DNA from: an uncultured Erysipelotrichaceae bacterium | GTDB lineage: Bacteria; Bacillota_I; Bacilli_A; RF39; UBA660 | DNA: 59,600 bases | Reading direction: 5' to 3' | Assembly: GCA_902794075.1 (NCBI GenBank) | Contig: CADBGE010000001.1 | Location: forward strand, 340,477-400,076 | Part shown: piece after piece, positions 8,598 through 18,563 of the stretch | Layout of the letters: every line of letters starts with the position of its first letter | How positions within the stretch are numbered: the stretch's first letter is position 1 | Notes under the pieces: model-generated | The model's input: the letters and a program-made list of their open reading frames with translations, nothing else | Database searches by the model: none | Told to the model about the DNA's origin: nothing | Position numbers and translations under genes: made by a program

Positions 8598-10487
8598 TTA
8601 GTTATAAAATTTCATTCTTTCTTTCATTTCATCAGAATACTGTTCTTCTGTTGACATATATAAATCTTTAAATGCACCGTCAAGTATAAATGTAGTACAA
8701 TAATCATTTTCAGATCTATTTCCTCGACCAATTCCTTGAATAATCATATTTGAAGTCTTTGACTTATACCACTCAGGAAATAGTTTCATTTTTTCTTTAA
8801 CAAGAAGATTACCAAGACTTGGATATGGAACTTTTATAATTATTATAAAACGACAACCTTCATCAGGCAAATCAATTCCTTCACTAAGACTTGGACCAAT
8901 TAATATACTATTATTTCTTATTTTATGTTCATTAATAAGTTTTCTTTTTTCTCCACTATCATTATATAATAGCATCCTTTCTTTTAGTGAAGCTGGTGCA
9001 GCATTATATAATATTTTTGCGTTTTCATAACTTCCTGTCTGAATTAGTCCTTTACTATCAGTAAAATTCTTTTCAAGTATCTTATATGTTATATCTATTA
9101 TTTTTGGAAAGACAGCAGATTTTGTCTTATATGACATTTTAAACTTGTTATAAATATATATAGGAGATCTTGAAAAATCAAATGTTGAAGGAACTCGTAC
9201 AAAATTTGATGTACCGTCATTATTCATTCCAGTGTATCTTATACCTATATTTTCCTCAAAACTTGATAGAAGTCCAACTGTCGCAGAAGTCATCACATGA
9301 TATGGCTGATGAGACAATATAAATCTATAGCACATATAATCTTCCTTAATACAATTCATTACAACAGTTACATGCGAATCTTTATTTGAAATATTTATCT
9401 GCTTAATCAAATATTCGGATCCTGCTTCTGTAATTGCAGTCCAAAAATCTCCAAAGAAGCACATATAATTATGCAACCAAGAACATAACTTAAATTTTTC
9501 TACTTCTTCCTTACTTATTGGTAAATTAGATCTTTTCTTTTCTGCAATTTCATCTTCATATGAATCACATATTGATTTAAATAATGTCAATATATTTGTG
9601 TATTCCTGTAATAATTCATAATCAATATCTCTAGAATTTGTCTCAAAATTCATACGAGTCCATATTTCCATTAACTTATCATGGAGAACTATTTTTTCCT
9701 TAAATTTATTATATACATTTTCAGACGGTTCTTCGTCATCATTGTCATTAAAAATGTCAGAAAATAAATTTATTTCCCTATTATACATTTTATCATATAT
9801 TTCCTCAACTCTTTCAATGTCTTTCATTGTTATGCAGGCAGAGTATTGGTTTTGTACAATGTCAGGAATATTATGACATTCATCACAAAAAATAATATGT
9901 CGTGTAGTCCAAGATGATCGTTTACTTTGATTACTATTAACAACATTCATTAAATACATAAACAATTGATATGTCATTAATGTGACTTTTGCTTCAACTG
10001 CTTTTTTACGACGTTCAACATATTCACATGTGCAAGCACATTTATATCCATTTTTTATTGCGGATACTCTATTGAATAATTTTGGCCAATCAATTTTTGC
10101 TATTCTACAATCAGCATTACGAATGTCATTGCCGTTGATGTCACACATATAATTTCCTGTCTGACCTCTAATTGCTCCAAAATTCATTTTTGTATGTTTG
10201 TCAATAAACTTCTCATATTGTTCAAGAAGATATAAATCTGAAACTAATATATATGATTCTTTATTATAATAGTCAGCAAGAACACCCGCAGACACAATAT
10301 TAATTATTGACTTTCCCGAACCTGTTGGTGCTTCTATAATCTGATTATGTTCCTTATCATTTACTATATTATATATAATATCTACTATTCTTTCCTTTTG
10401 AAATATTCTAAACTTAAATTTTTCACTTATTTTTTCCTTAACCCAATTTTCAACATTATTTTCTATTTCGCTTTTACTTATCATCAT
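8598..10487 (-). CDS. DinG/XPD-like superfamily 2 DNA helicase
   Basis: 629 aa from the ATG at 10487. Walker A is in IIEAPTGSGKS, the DEAH-type box is FCDECHN, and motif VI is GIGRGNRSEND. Between motif Ia and the DECH box there are spaced cysteines (NYMC, NADC, CACTCEYVERRKKA), the arrangement of the iron-sulfur domain of XPD/DinG helicases. This predicts 5'-3' unwinding in replication or repair. An ATG at 10526 in the same frame is possible, but it would lie inside the hairpin at 10518-10556; the internal ATG-ATG at 10487 is preferred. Upstream is an unusual AT-rich spacer with a long inverted repeat. Confidence 0.87.
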   Translation of the reverse strand: MMISKSEIENNVENWVKEKISEKFKFRIFQKERIVDIIYNIVNDKEHNQIIEAPTGSGKSIINIVSAGVLADYYNKESYILVSDLYLLEQYEKFIDKHTKMNFGAIRGQTGNYMCDINGNDIRNADCRIAKIDWPKLFNRVSAIKNGYKCACTCEYVERRKKAVEAKVTLMTYQLFMYLMNVVNSNQSKRSSWTTRHIIFCDECHNIPDIVQNQYSACITMKDIERVEEIYDKMYNREINLFSDIFNDNDDEEPSENVYNKFKEKIVLHDKLMEIWTRMNFETNSRDIDYELLQEYTNILTLFKSICDSYEDEIAEKKRSNLPISKEEVEKFKLCSWLHNYMCFFGDFWTAITEAGSEYLIKQINISNKDSHVTVVMNCIKEDYMCYRFILSHQPYHVMTSATVGLLSSFEENIGIRYTGMNNDGTSNFVRVPSTFDFSRSPIYIYNKFKMSYKTKSAVFPKIIDITYKILEKNFTDSKGLIQTGSYENAKILYNAAPASLKERMLLYNDSGEKRKLINEHKIRNNSILIGPSLSEGIDLPDEGCRFIIIIKVPYPSLGNLLVKEKMKLFPEWYKSKTSNMIIQGIGRGNRSENDYCTTFILDGAFKDLYMSTEEQYSDEMKERMKFYN

Positions 10488-10517
10488 AAAACTTACATTT
10501 ATATTATATAATATATA

Positions 10518-10556
10518 AAAGTCCATACAAATCTTTCAATAATTCATGTGGACTTT
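10518..10556 (-). terminator. Hairpin upstream of the helicase gene
   Basis: Arms AAAGTCC at 10518-10524 and GGACTTT at 10550-10556 pair around a 25-nt loop; on the minus strand the second arm runs into TTTATATAT. It could terminate transcription from the tail gene at 10725-11474. It also argues for the internal helicase start at 10487. Confidence 0.5.
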
Positions 10557-10632
10557 ATCTTTGTGAAAAATGTTAAAAAGTTTTAAAATATTTTAAAGTA
10601 TAATATGTATCTTAGAACATCTTAGACTATAT

Positions 10633-10716
10633 CTAGATCATCATCTAATGACTTTTTATAATCATTTTAATAAATTATATAGTTGCCATTTTTGAGGATA
10701 ATAGATGATGATCTAG
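10633..10716. repeat. Long inverted repeat in a non-coding spacer
   Basis: Arm CTAGATCATCATCTA at 10633-10647 is perfectly complementary to TAGATGATGATCTAG at 10702-10716, with one more T-A pair outside (10632/10717). The arms are separated by a 54-nt AT-rich spacer that itself contains a small ATGA...TCAT hairpin. It lies in the 168 bp between two minus-strand genes and has no ORF. It could be a protein-binding site or a structured RNA. Confidence 0.6.
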
Positions 10717-10724
10717 AATGATTT

Positions 10725-11474
10725 TTAGCATTCATCAAGTATGATTTGAGAATCACCATTATAATTGTTTCCAGAATTTTGTTGAGGGATAACTGTTGAT
10801 GATGTATCAGTTTCATTTATTATCTTATTTTTATTTACTGGCATAACATAATCTTCATCCATATATCTATCAGGAAACTCAAAGTCAAAGTTTGAATATT
10901 TAAACTCAATCTTAAATGACGATTGTGTAGTTACTGGTTGTGTATAATCAAAAGATATCATATCCATACCATTTATGATAGGATCATAAACAATTATTTT
11001 ACAGAATATTTCTCCTATTTCATCAAAAAGTTCTACATTAAACTGTCGAACCATATCCTTATAGTACATGTCACGAGCATATATGTACCAAAAATTCTCA
11101 AATAATATTATATAATTTAAGAAACCCAATGTATGGCGAAATTCTACATTAAGTGTCTTATCAACAAGTTCAAGTGGCGATACTTCAGACCTGTATGCAT
11201 AATCTGAATGCGTATGTAAGAAATCGTTTTCCCTAATTCTTTCAGGATTTATGATAGGTTCTCCTCTACCTGTCTGACGCTGCATAAGTGCGGCATTTTG
11301 AAAACCAAGAACATCAACTCGCTGAATAGTTTCATTTATGAAATCTATTGGTCTTGTAAAGAAGCCACGCTTGTTCTTTAAAATCCTTGTGTATTTTTCT
11401 TCTACTTCAGGATGAATAAATTCCTTTGGAAACAGAATTCTTGCACCATTATTTTTACCATTAAGAGCTATCAT
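10725..11474 (-). CDS. Probable tail/baseplate protein next to the tape measure
   Basis: 249 aa. Begins MIALNGKNNGARILFPKEF; the middle is aromatic (LGFLNYIILFENFWYIYARD), then beta-rich (SFKIEFKYSNFDFEFPDRY), and the C-terminal 35 residues are a Ser/Asn/Thr-rich disordered tail. No enzyme motif. The second half recalls T4-like tail-tube-associated proteins, but I cannot name one. A small ORF and then the 2250-aa tape measure lie directly upstream, which supports a role at the end of the tail tube. A TATAAATA element (T4 late promoter consensus) lies at 11492-11499, about 18 bp before the ATG. Confidence 0.55.
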   Translation of the reverse strand: MIALNGKNNGARILFPKEFIHPEVEEKYTRILKNKRGFFTRPIDFINETIQRVDVLGFQNAALMQRQTGRGEPIINPERIRENDFLHTHSDYAYRSEVSPLELVDKTLNVEFRHTLGFLNYIILFENFWYIYARDMYYKDMVRQFNVELFDEIGEIFCKIIVYDPIINGMDMISFDYTQPVTTQSSFKIEFKYSNFDFEFPDRYMDEDYVMPVNKNKIINETDTSSTVIPQQNSGNNYNGDSQIILDEC

Positions 11475-11491
11475 GTTTAATATATATTAAT

Positions 11492-11499
11492 TATTTATA
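11492..11499 (-). promoter_or_regulatory. TATAAATA element, possible late promoter
   Basis: Minus-strand TATAAATA, identical to the T4 late-promoter -10 box, 18 bp upstream of the 249-aa tail gene and overlapping the end of the preceding small ORF. In such AT-rich DNA this could be chance. Confidence 0.3.
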
Positions 11500-11671
11500 C
11501 TATCGTGCATCTAATGCATTGTACTTTGTTTGTTGGAATAATCAACTTCTTGTTTGTTTCTTTGTCAACTCTATATATATGAGAACGAGACTGAATTTCA
11601 TTGACTTCATCTTCAGAAAGTTCTCGTGTATTTATTCTCTTTCCATTATAATATAAATTATATCCTACCAT
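11495..11671 (-). CDS. Small hypothetical protein
   Basis: 58 aa (MVGYNLYYNGKRINTRELSE...), ending CIRCTIV. It fits exactly between the tape measure stop (11 bp away) and the 249-aa tail gene, in the same orientation, and keeps a coherent charged composition, so it is probably real. A C-x-x-C is at the very end. Likely part of the tail operon; function unknown. Confidence 0.6.
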   Translation of the reverse strand: MVGYNLYYNGKRINTRELSEDEVNEIQSRSHIYRVDKETNKKLIIPTNKVQCIRCTIV

Positions 11672-11681
11672 AATGTTTTAT

Positions 11682-14600
11682 TTATGTTGTTTTTGTTGTA
11701 TCTGTTGAAGATTCTTCAGTTGTTGCAGAACTTGACATTGATTGAATTTCTACAGTCATTGGCTGTTTCATTAGATTAGATACCTCTTCAACAGACTTCT
11801 TGATTAATTCATGACGACGTTCTTGTATCTTATCTGCCTTCATTATTGTTGTTTCAGCATGAATTAGTCTCTTAACTAATTCTTCAAGAACCTTACTTAA
11901 TCTATTTGCTATTGCATCTGTAAGTCTATCAAGATTGCCCATTTTATTTGCAAGTTGGTTTAATGAAGTTATAAATTTATTCATTTGATTTAGATTGAGC
12001 AATTTTATAGAATTTAGTGTTTTGACAAATTTCTCAATTTGAGTGTTCTGTGCCTTGAATCGTTCAAGTGATTTAACATCTATATTATTTAATTCCTTTA
12101 ATATGCCAGTATACGTAGTTATTACAGATGTTATTGAATATATATCGCGTATGTTCATATTTCCAAATGAACTATTTACTGTCTTTACAACATAGAAGAA
12201 TCCTTGCAATGATGTAGCCACATTTGAATAGTCAACAGGAGTTATTTGAACGGCGATAGAATTAATTTTTATTAATTCTAATAAAGTATCACCCATAAAA
12301 TCAGTATATAAATGAATCTTTTTTCGTAATTTATTTAATTCATATTCAGCATCAAGATTGCTTAAGGTGTCTCTATCTGTTTCTGCTGCACCTAATGTAA
12401 ATACTTCTTCAACATCAGACAATATTCTTCTTCCTAAACTTACGTCAGAAATTGTTTTTGTGTTTGTTAAATTTTCGTCTAAGTTATTTAATTTCATTAA
12501 TGTCGCAAATAATTCAGATGTATTAGTAACGACAGTATCTATTGTGGATACATAATTATCTTTAGTGAATGTATTTTTTAATTCATTTATACCTGTTTTT
12601 GTTGCATTGACATATTCATTCAATGATGTAAACGATAATAAAATAGAGAATACTGTATTCATTAAACTTGAAGTACTATTGCCAACACCATCAATTTTAT
12701 CAACATATTTTTTAATTATATCTGAAAATGAATAAGTTATTTTAATTTCTCCAAAAAGTTTAGTATCTATTGTTGCACTCCCATATTTTTCATCACCACC
12801 AAATAATAATTTTAATGTTTCATAAAACGAATTAATTACTGTTGATAAATTTTTATTTGTTGTGGATAATAATTTTATTGTTGTTGGTAATTTTTTTATA
12901 CTTTCATCTTCTAATATACTAGTAATTGCACCAGATATTTCCGTTATTGCTGATGATCCATTGTTTACAAACTCAACAACATCGTTCATATCTGTTGTAT
13001 TGTCAGATGATTTTGAATTTAATGATGAAAATGTAGGATCATTTATTATATCCATCATTGCCTCACCAAGTGATATAACAACTGTTTTAATATGTAATTT
13101 TGCGTCTTGTATTTTTTGGTCGGACAGTGGTTCAGAATATTGCATTATACCATTATTATCTACACCCTTTGGAAAACGCATTGTTGCATACCCATATATA
13201 CACCCAGAAATAATAGATAATGTCTCAGCAAGTGATTTTATAGAATTAATAACTATTGCAATAGTTCCAGATGAATGCATTGTACCTGTTGAATTAGAAT
13301 TAAACATTTGTATTGGACTATCACTTATATATTGAAGCCAACTATTATTAGCGTCATTCATTATTTCATTAAATGCTTTACCTATTGTTCCAACAATTTT
13401 TTTTATGTTAGTTGATGCATCCGTAAAATCTTGCGTTCCCATTTTTGTAAAACTTATTGGTTTACCATTTTTATCCCATGCATTAGGTATCGATAATGCT
13501 GCTATGTTTTGAACTGCAGTTGCAACAGATGAAATAACATTTCCTGCTTGATTTATTGCATTTAATATTATATTTAAATTTTTATCATTAAATAGTGCCT
13601 TTGTAGTAGAATTATTATTAAGTGCAGCAACTGTTGCTACAGTGTTAATCAATACATCAGTTATTGCTGTTTTTGCTAATCCCAATGTATCCTTTGTGAT
13701 CTTAACAGGTTCTTTACTATCTCCAAATTGACCACCAGCAAACATCACAATCCCACGTGCTATTGATTCTATAACAGTTCCCATTTTTGCTGATGCGTCT
13801 ATAACACGTTCTATTGGAGACATTGTGTCAATAGTAACTACCTCATCTGATCCAAAAAAGTTTTTAATTACCTCTGTTCTAATTTGCCATAACTCAGGTT
13901 TATATTTATATATACCAATAAGTGCACCGGCTGTTGTAGATATTACTTCAGTTATTTTTGATGCAGCATTTTTTAAATCGCCTTGCGTTAGTTTAATCCA
14001 TCCTGTAGCCTTGCCATCCTTATCAAATGCAGTTGGTATTTTCATATTTGCATAATCAGCAAGTCCCTTGGCTATATTTCCTATTGATGTGCCAATTTTT
14101 TCTGATGCACTTAATATATTATATAATGGTGATTTTTCAAATTCTTCATCATCATCTAATTTCCACCAATCACTATGCAGTCCATTAGCCTCATCAATTA
14201 ATGCCTGAGCAACAGTTATGATTACTGTTGTTATACACTGTGCAGCTTTACTGAAATCTTCTGTATTTAATTCTTTATATCCTTTTTTAGGATTTCCATT
14301 TTCATCAATTCCTCCTGAATAATCTGGAAACATCATTTTTGAAAAATTAGATATACCAGTTGCAAGAGATGACACAACAGATCCTATCTTTACAGATGAA
14401 TCAAGTACTCTATCAAATGCCTCGTGGGCATCGTCATCATCAGCTAATATATATTTTTTTATTATTTCAAACGCAGGACCTTCTTTATATGAGCCATCTT
14501 TATTTTGAATATATCCCATTAAACCAAGCATCGTTGTTGTGATTACTGTTCCAATGTTTTGTCCGGCCAACTTAAAGTCTTCATGACCCATTTCTTTAAA

Positions 14601-17600
14601 CTCAACAGCCTTTCCGTTTTCCCATCTTGTTGGAATCTTTAAATCTGCATAATCCTTAACTCCAGCTGCAACATCAGAAATCAATTCAGATAATTTCTTA
14701 TTAGTATTTATTACCTTTTCAAAAGGTGATTTGCCAAGACCACCCCAACTTTCTTTAAACCAATTATCTTGATGAGTATTCCACACTGTCATTATACCAG
14801 TTCCAAGAACCTCTAAAACATTAGTTACATTTTTTGCAGCCTTAATAAAGTCACCATCTGTTATTTGTTTAAAATTTTTTGCTTTTCCATCTTTATCCCA
14901 ATCTATTGGAATTTTTAAATCTGCATAATCCTTTATATCATCAGCAACAACAGATATTAATTCAGATAATTTTTTATTAGTATTTATTACCTTTTCAAGA
15001 GGCGATTTACCTAATCCACCACAACTTTCTTCGAACCATCCTTTTTGTTCATTATCCTTATAAACCTTCATTATGCCTTCACATAAAATACTAAGTACCT
15101 TTGTTACGTTTTTACTGGCTTTAGTGAAGTCCATATCAGTTATTGATCTAAACTCTATTCCTTTTCCTTCTTTATCCCATCTTGTTGTAATCTTTAAATC
15201 AGCATAGTCCTTTACGGCTGAAGCAACTTTTGAAATAAGTCGCGGTAACAATTGCGTTTGTGCTAAAACTTTTTGTAGTGGTGATTTTCTTGTCCCTTGT
15301 ACTGTTGCTCCAATTGCTGCGCCAACCATACCAACTGGCCCCAATAATGCCCCAAGCCCCCATAATGCACTAATATCTCCACCAAACCATTCAGAATGAT
15401 CTATATATGTTTGCATTACACCAGCTGTTAACGTTGACAATACTAATGAAACATTTTTTGCTGCATTATCAAAATCGGATGCGCCTAAATGTCTAAATTC
15501 AATAGCATTACCTTCATTATCCCATTTAGTTGCTATCTTTAAATCAGCATATTCTTTAACTGAACGTGCAATACGAGATATTAATGGGGCTAATTCCTTA
15601 GACTGTCTTATAACTCTTTGTAATGGTGATTTACCACCACTCCAGAATGAAGACCATGAAATTGTTGAATACCAATCATCATGCATTTCATATGCAGTCA
15701 TTATGCCTTGTGTTAATGTAGTTACAATCAATGAAATATTGTTTGCTGCAGCATCAAAATCTGACCTTTCAAGTCTTCTATATCCAACATGTTTTGTTCC
15801 ATCGTAAATCTTTATCTTAAGATCTGCATAATCCTTGACAGTCTCAGCCATATCAGACACAACTTTAGTTAACCCCAATATAGCAGCTTCAGCAGCAAAT
15901 AACAATGGTGCAACTAAACCAAGTGGAGCCATTTCTTTCATAACACCAATTATACCTTTAATTATATTAATTAGAGGTGACATATCAAATTCTTTAATCT
16001 TAGATAATTTATCTAATGCATCAGCAAGATTTAATAAACTGTATGAAACAATTCCAAATGCTGCAGACGCAGCAAGAACAACTCCGATTGCCGCAGTCAC
16101 AGCAATTGCTACTGGAGGATTACCAAGAAGAGCACCTAATCCAACAAGCCCTACAGCCATAGCACCAAGAACTTCCATTACAGTCCAAACAAGTGAAGTA
16201 AAAACATCTAAACCGCCAGCTTTATTGATGTTCTTTTGAATTTCACTTAATATAAAGAACGAACCAGAAATTATGGTGACGCATAATGAAATACCTCCTA
16301 ATGCTAAAATTGATTTACCTATATCTTGATTACTAATTTTTCCTAGTATATACATTATACCAGTCATTGCCAAAATAAACGCCCCCAATATTACACCGAA
16401 CTCTAATACTGCCCATGCCATGTTTGGATTCTTAGCAATTAGATATCCTCCTATTAGCAATGTTGCTGCAGATATACCTGTAAGAATCATTATAGCTGTT
16501 GCTGTTGGAATGGCCTTTTGCACTCTTTTTGCGTTACTATAATATGCCTTTGTTATTCCCCAAATGAAACCTGCTAACATTGTAGCAAATAATGGAACTG
16601 TTACTATCATTGCTGGATTTTCCATAAGTATATATCCACCTATTAACATAGTTAATCCAGATAAAACGACTAACCATGCAAATTGTTTCGCCGTATATCC
16701 TGCTTTATTAATTGATTTTTTAAATATTATATATGGACTAAGTACTGCCCACATAAATGCGGCCAATGTTCCGGTGAATAATATTAATGAACCGTAATTT
16801 AATGCAGGCATAATAGCTGCTCCTAAGAATAATATGAATGCAGATCCAACAACTAAGAATAATGCATCCCTCATTCCAGATGGGACATTGTGAGCCTTTT
16901 CACCTTTCTTTAAACTAATTGCTTCACCTTTAGAACTTAAACCAACTAGTTTAAATATACCAAGTATCACAAATAGAAATAGTCCTAATGTTATAGTAAA
17001 TGCAAATAAGTTCTTTATGTTTAATGCAGGCATTACAGCGGCGCCTAAGAACATTATGAATGCAGATCCAACAATCATATATGCTGCATCTTTCATTCCT
17101 TCCATTCCACCACCTTCACCATATAACTTGTGAGCTAATGCAAATACTGAAAGTGTAGTAAATATAAATAAACCAAGTGTAACAGTAAATAAGATTAAGT
17201 TTGCAGGATTTATAAAATTCATCATTAAAGATCCAAAAATTAGAATAAATCCTGACATTGCAATCATTTCAGTTATTTCATGGATTGTTTCTCCTATTTT
17301 TTCATTCTCAAATATATCTTTAAAGTTTTTAAATACACTAACTATACTATGTAAAAACACACTTAATATTGTTGGAAACAACATCATATCAATTGCTGAT
17401 AAGAATTTACCTAATACACCTGCAAACAACAATAACATTCCAGTTGTAACAACAAGTTCAGAAAATTCATGTAGACCAGACATTACTACACCGTTTGGTT
17501 TTAATGCTCTATGCGCAAGAACAAATATTAGCATTAATGCTCCAAGAAATACTGAAAGTATTGTAGTAAATTTGATTATTGATGCATAATTAATTTTATC

Positions 17601-18434
17601 ACCAAGTAAACCTACAACTATAAATAATAATGATACACCTATAACTCCAACCATTAGGGTTTTAATTCCCTCAAATAATTCTGTTGAATTCTTTATATCT
17701 TTTGAATCTACTTTACCGTTTACTGCTGTTGTGACTACAGCTGTATCGTTGATTTCGTTCATTTTACTTTTAAATGACTTGAAATCAACATTCATATTAT
17801 TTAGTTCATCAATATTGTGAAATATTTCGTATATGGATCCACCTTTAGATGTCATATCCTGCAATTCATCAAATGAATCTATTGTTTTTTCACTTAAATT
17901 AAACGTTTTAATAGAATCTAATAAATCTGAAAAATCACTATTTCCTGAAATACTTGTTTCATTTATATTATTTCCCGAATTTGATTTTTCTTGTTGTATT
18001 AATGTATTTAATATTGACTGTACATTACTATTAATTGAATTAACATTCTTAAAAAATTTAGGGATTTCTGATTTAGCATTCTTTAATTCGGACACAACAT
18101 CCTTTAGATTTTTTTGGTTTTCTTCTGCTATTTTTATATATGAATGAAACTCTTTAAAGTTATTCTTACCAAGAACGATATCTGTTGTGTTATTACTAAT
18201 ATTCTTTAATAACCCAAGAATACCACTATTTTTTGCGTCTGGTTTACCCTTACCTTTAACCTTTCCAATAAGATCTTGATGATCTTTTATGTCTACACCA
18301 GTTAATAACATACCAATTGCAACAGAAAGAGGTGTGATAAAATCATTAGAATTTCCTGTTGGCGTATTAGTGCCCTCATGAACTTTATTATCGTTTTTGT
18401 TGCGTCTTTTTAAGATATCACTAAGTAATGCCAT
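11682..18434 (-). CDS. Tape measure protein with internal repeat array
   Basis: 2250 aa, by far the largest gene. Residues 1-250 are polar and helical. Residues about 250-810 are a run of hydrophobic, glycine-rich segments (for example VGVIGVSLLFIVVGLLG) able to span membranes. Residues about 860-1750 contain roughly ten diverged repeats of 80-95 residues, each with K-S-P-[LF]-x-x-V, then a V-x-D-Y-A-D-L-K-I-P unit, then D-F-x-x-A-A-x-N-V. The tail is helical and ends in a Ser/Thr-rich stretch. This is the architecture of a tape measure that sets tail length and is ejected on infection. At about 0.15 nm per residue the tail would be roughly 340 nm. Neighbours are tail genes on the same strand. 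Confidence 0.85.
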   Translation of the reverse strand: MALLSDILKRRNKNDNKVHEGTNTPTGNSNDFITPLSVAIGMLLTGVDIKDHQDLIGKVKGKGKPDAKNSGILGLLKNISNNTTDIVLGKNNFKEFHSYIKIAEENQKNLKDVVSELKNAKSEIPKFFKNVNSINSNVQSILNTLIQQEKSNSGNNINETSISGNSDFSDLLDSIKTFNLSEKTIDSFDELQDMTSKGGSIYEIFHNIDELNNMNVDFKSFKSKMNEINDTAVVTTAVNGKVDSKDIKNSTELFEGIKTLMVGVIGVSLLFIVVGLLGDKINYASIIKFTTILSVFLGALMLIFVLAHRALKPNGVVMSGLHEFSELVVTTGMLLLFAGVLGKFLSAIDMMLFPTILSVFLHSIVSVFKNFKDIFENEKIGETIHEITEMIAMSGFILIFGSLMMNFINPANLILFTVTLGLFIFTTLSVFALAHKLYGEGGGMEGMKDAAYMIVGSAFIMFLGAAVMPALNIKNLFAFTITLGLFLFVILGIFKLVGLSSKGEAISLKKGEKAHNVPSGMRDALFLVVGSAFILFLGAAIMPALNYGSLILFTGTLAAFMWAVLSPYIIFKKSINKAGYTAKQFAWLVVLSGLTMLIGGYILMENPAMIVTVPLFATMLAGFIWGITKAYYSNAKRVQKAIPTATAIMILTGISAATLLIGGYLIAKNPNMAWAVLEFGVILGAFILAMTGIMYILGKISNQDIGKSILALGGISLCVTIISGSFFILSEIQKNINKAGGLDVFTSLVWTVMEVLGAMAVGLVGLGALLGNPPVAIAVTAAIGVVLAASAAFGIVSYSLLNLADALDKLSKIKEFDMSPLINIIKGIIGVMKEMAPLGLVAPLLFAAEAAILGLTKVVSDMAETVKDYADLKIKIYDGTKHVGYRRLERSDFDAAANNISLIVTTLTQGIMTAYEMHDDWYSTISWSSFWSGGKSPLQRVIRQSKELAPLISRIARSVKEYADLKIATKWDNEGNAIEFRHLGASDFDNAAKNVSLVLSTLTAGVMQTYIDHSEWFGGDISALWGLGALLGPVGMVGAAIGATVQGTRKSPLQKVLAQTQLLPRLISKVASAVKDYADLKITTRWDKEGKGIEFRSITDMDFTKASKNVTKVLSILCEGIMKVYKDNEQKGWFEESCGGLGKSPLEKVINTNKKLSELISVVADDIKDYADLKIPIDWDKDGKAKNFKQITDGDFIKAAKNVTNVLEVLGTGIMTVWNTHQDNWFKESWGGLGKSPFEKVINTNKKLSELISDVAAGVKDYADLKIPTRWENGKAVEFKEMGHEDFKLAGQNIGTVITTTMLGLMGYIQNKDGSYKEGPAFEIIKKYILADDDDAHEAFDRVLDSSVKIGSVVSSLATGISNFSKMMFPDYSGGIDENGNPKKGYKELNTEDFSKAAQCITTVIITVAQALIDEANGLHSDWWKLDDDEEFEKSPLYNILSASEKIGTSIGNIAKGLADYANMKIPTAFDKDGKATGWIKLTQGDLKNAASKITEVISTTAGALIGIYKYKPELWQIRTEVIKNFFGSDEVVTIDTMSPIERVIDASAKMGTVIESIARGIVMFAGGQFGDSKEPVKITKDTLGLAKTAITDVLINTVATVAALNNNSTTKALFNDKNLNIILNAINQAGNVISSVATAVQNIAALSIPNAWDKNGKPISFTKMGTQDFTDASTNIKKIVGTIGKAFNEIMNDANNSWLQYISDSPIQMFNSNSTGTMHSSGTIAIVINSIKSLAETLSIISGCIYGYATMRFPKGVDNNGIMQYSEPLSDQKIQDAKLHIKTVVISLGEAMMDIINDPTFSSLNSKSSDNTTDMNDVVEFVNNGSSAITEISGAITSILEDESIKKLPTTIKLLSTTNKNLSTVINSFYETLKLLFGGDEKYGSATIDTKLFGEIKITYSFSDIIKKYVDKIDGVGNSTSSLMNTVFSILLSFTSLNEYVNATKTGINELKNTFTKDNYVSTIDTVVTNTSELFATLMKLNNLDENLTNTKTISDVSLGRRILSDVEEVFTLGAAETDRDTLSNLDAEYELNKLRKKIHLYTDFMGDTLLELIKINSIAVQITPVDYSNVATSLQGFFYVVKTVNSSFGNMNIRDIYSITSVITTYTGILKELNNIDVKSLERFKAQNTQIEKFVKTLNSIKLLNLNQMNKFITSLNQLANKMGNLDRLTDAIANRLSKVLEELVKRLIHAETTIMKADKIQERRHELIKKSVEEVSNLMKQPMTVEIQSMSSSATTEESSTDTTKTT

Positions 18435-18501
18435 ATATAAATATATAAATAAATAAAAATATGTACAGTTTTGCCTTTATTTAAAAATATTTATAAGACA
18501 C

Positions 18502-18530
18502 AAAAAGAGAGATACTTGAGGTATCTCTCT
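18502..18530 (-). terminator. Rho-independent terminator after the OmpA-like gene
   Basis: 10-bp perfect stem AGAGAGATAC (18506-18515) with GTATCTCTCT (18521-18530), loop TTGAG, followed on the minus strand by TTTTTG. It isolates the OmpA-like gene from the tape measure downstream. Confidence 0.85.
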
Positions 18531-18563
18531 ATAAGTTATTTTGTAAAAGGTATAATGTGTAGT

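Noticed and set aside
10485..10526. ATG at 10526 as helicase start
   Set aside because: It lies within a hairpin with a minus-strand T-run, and the conserved helicase region starts after the ATG-ATG at 10487.
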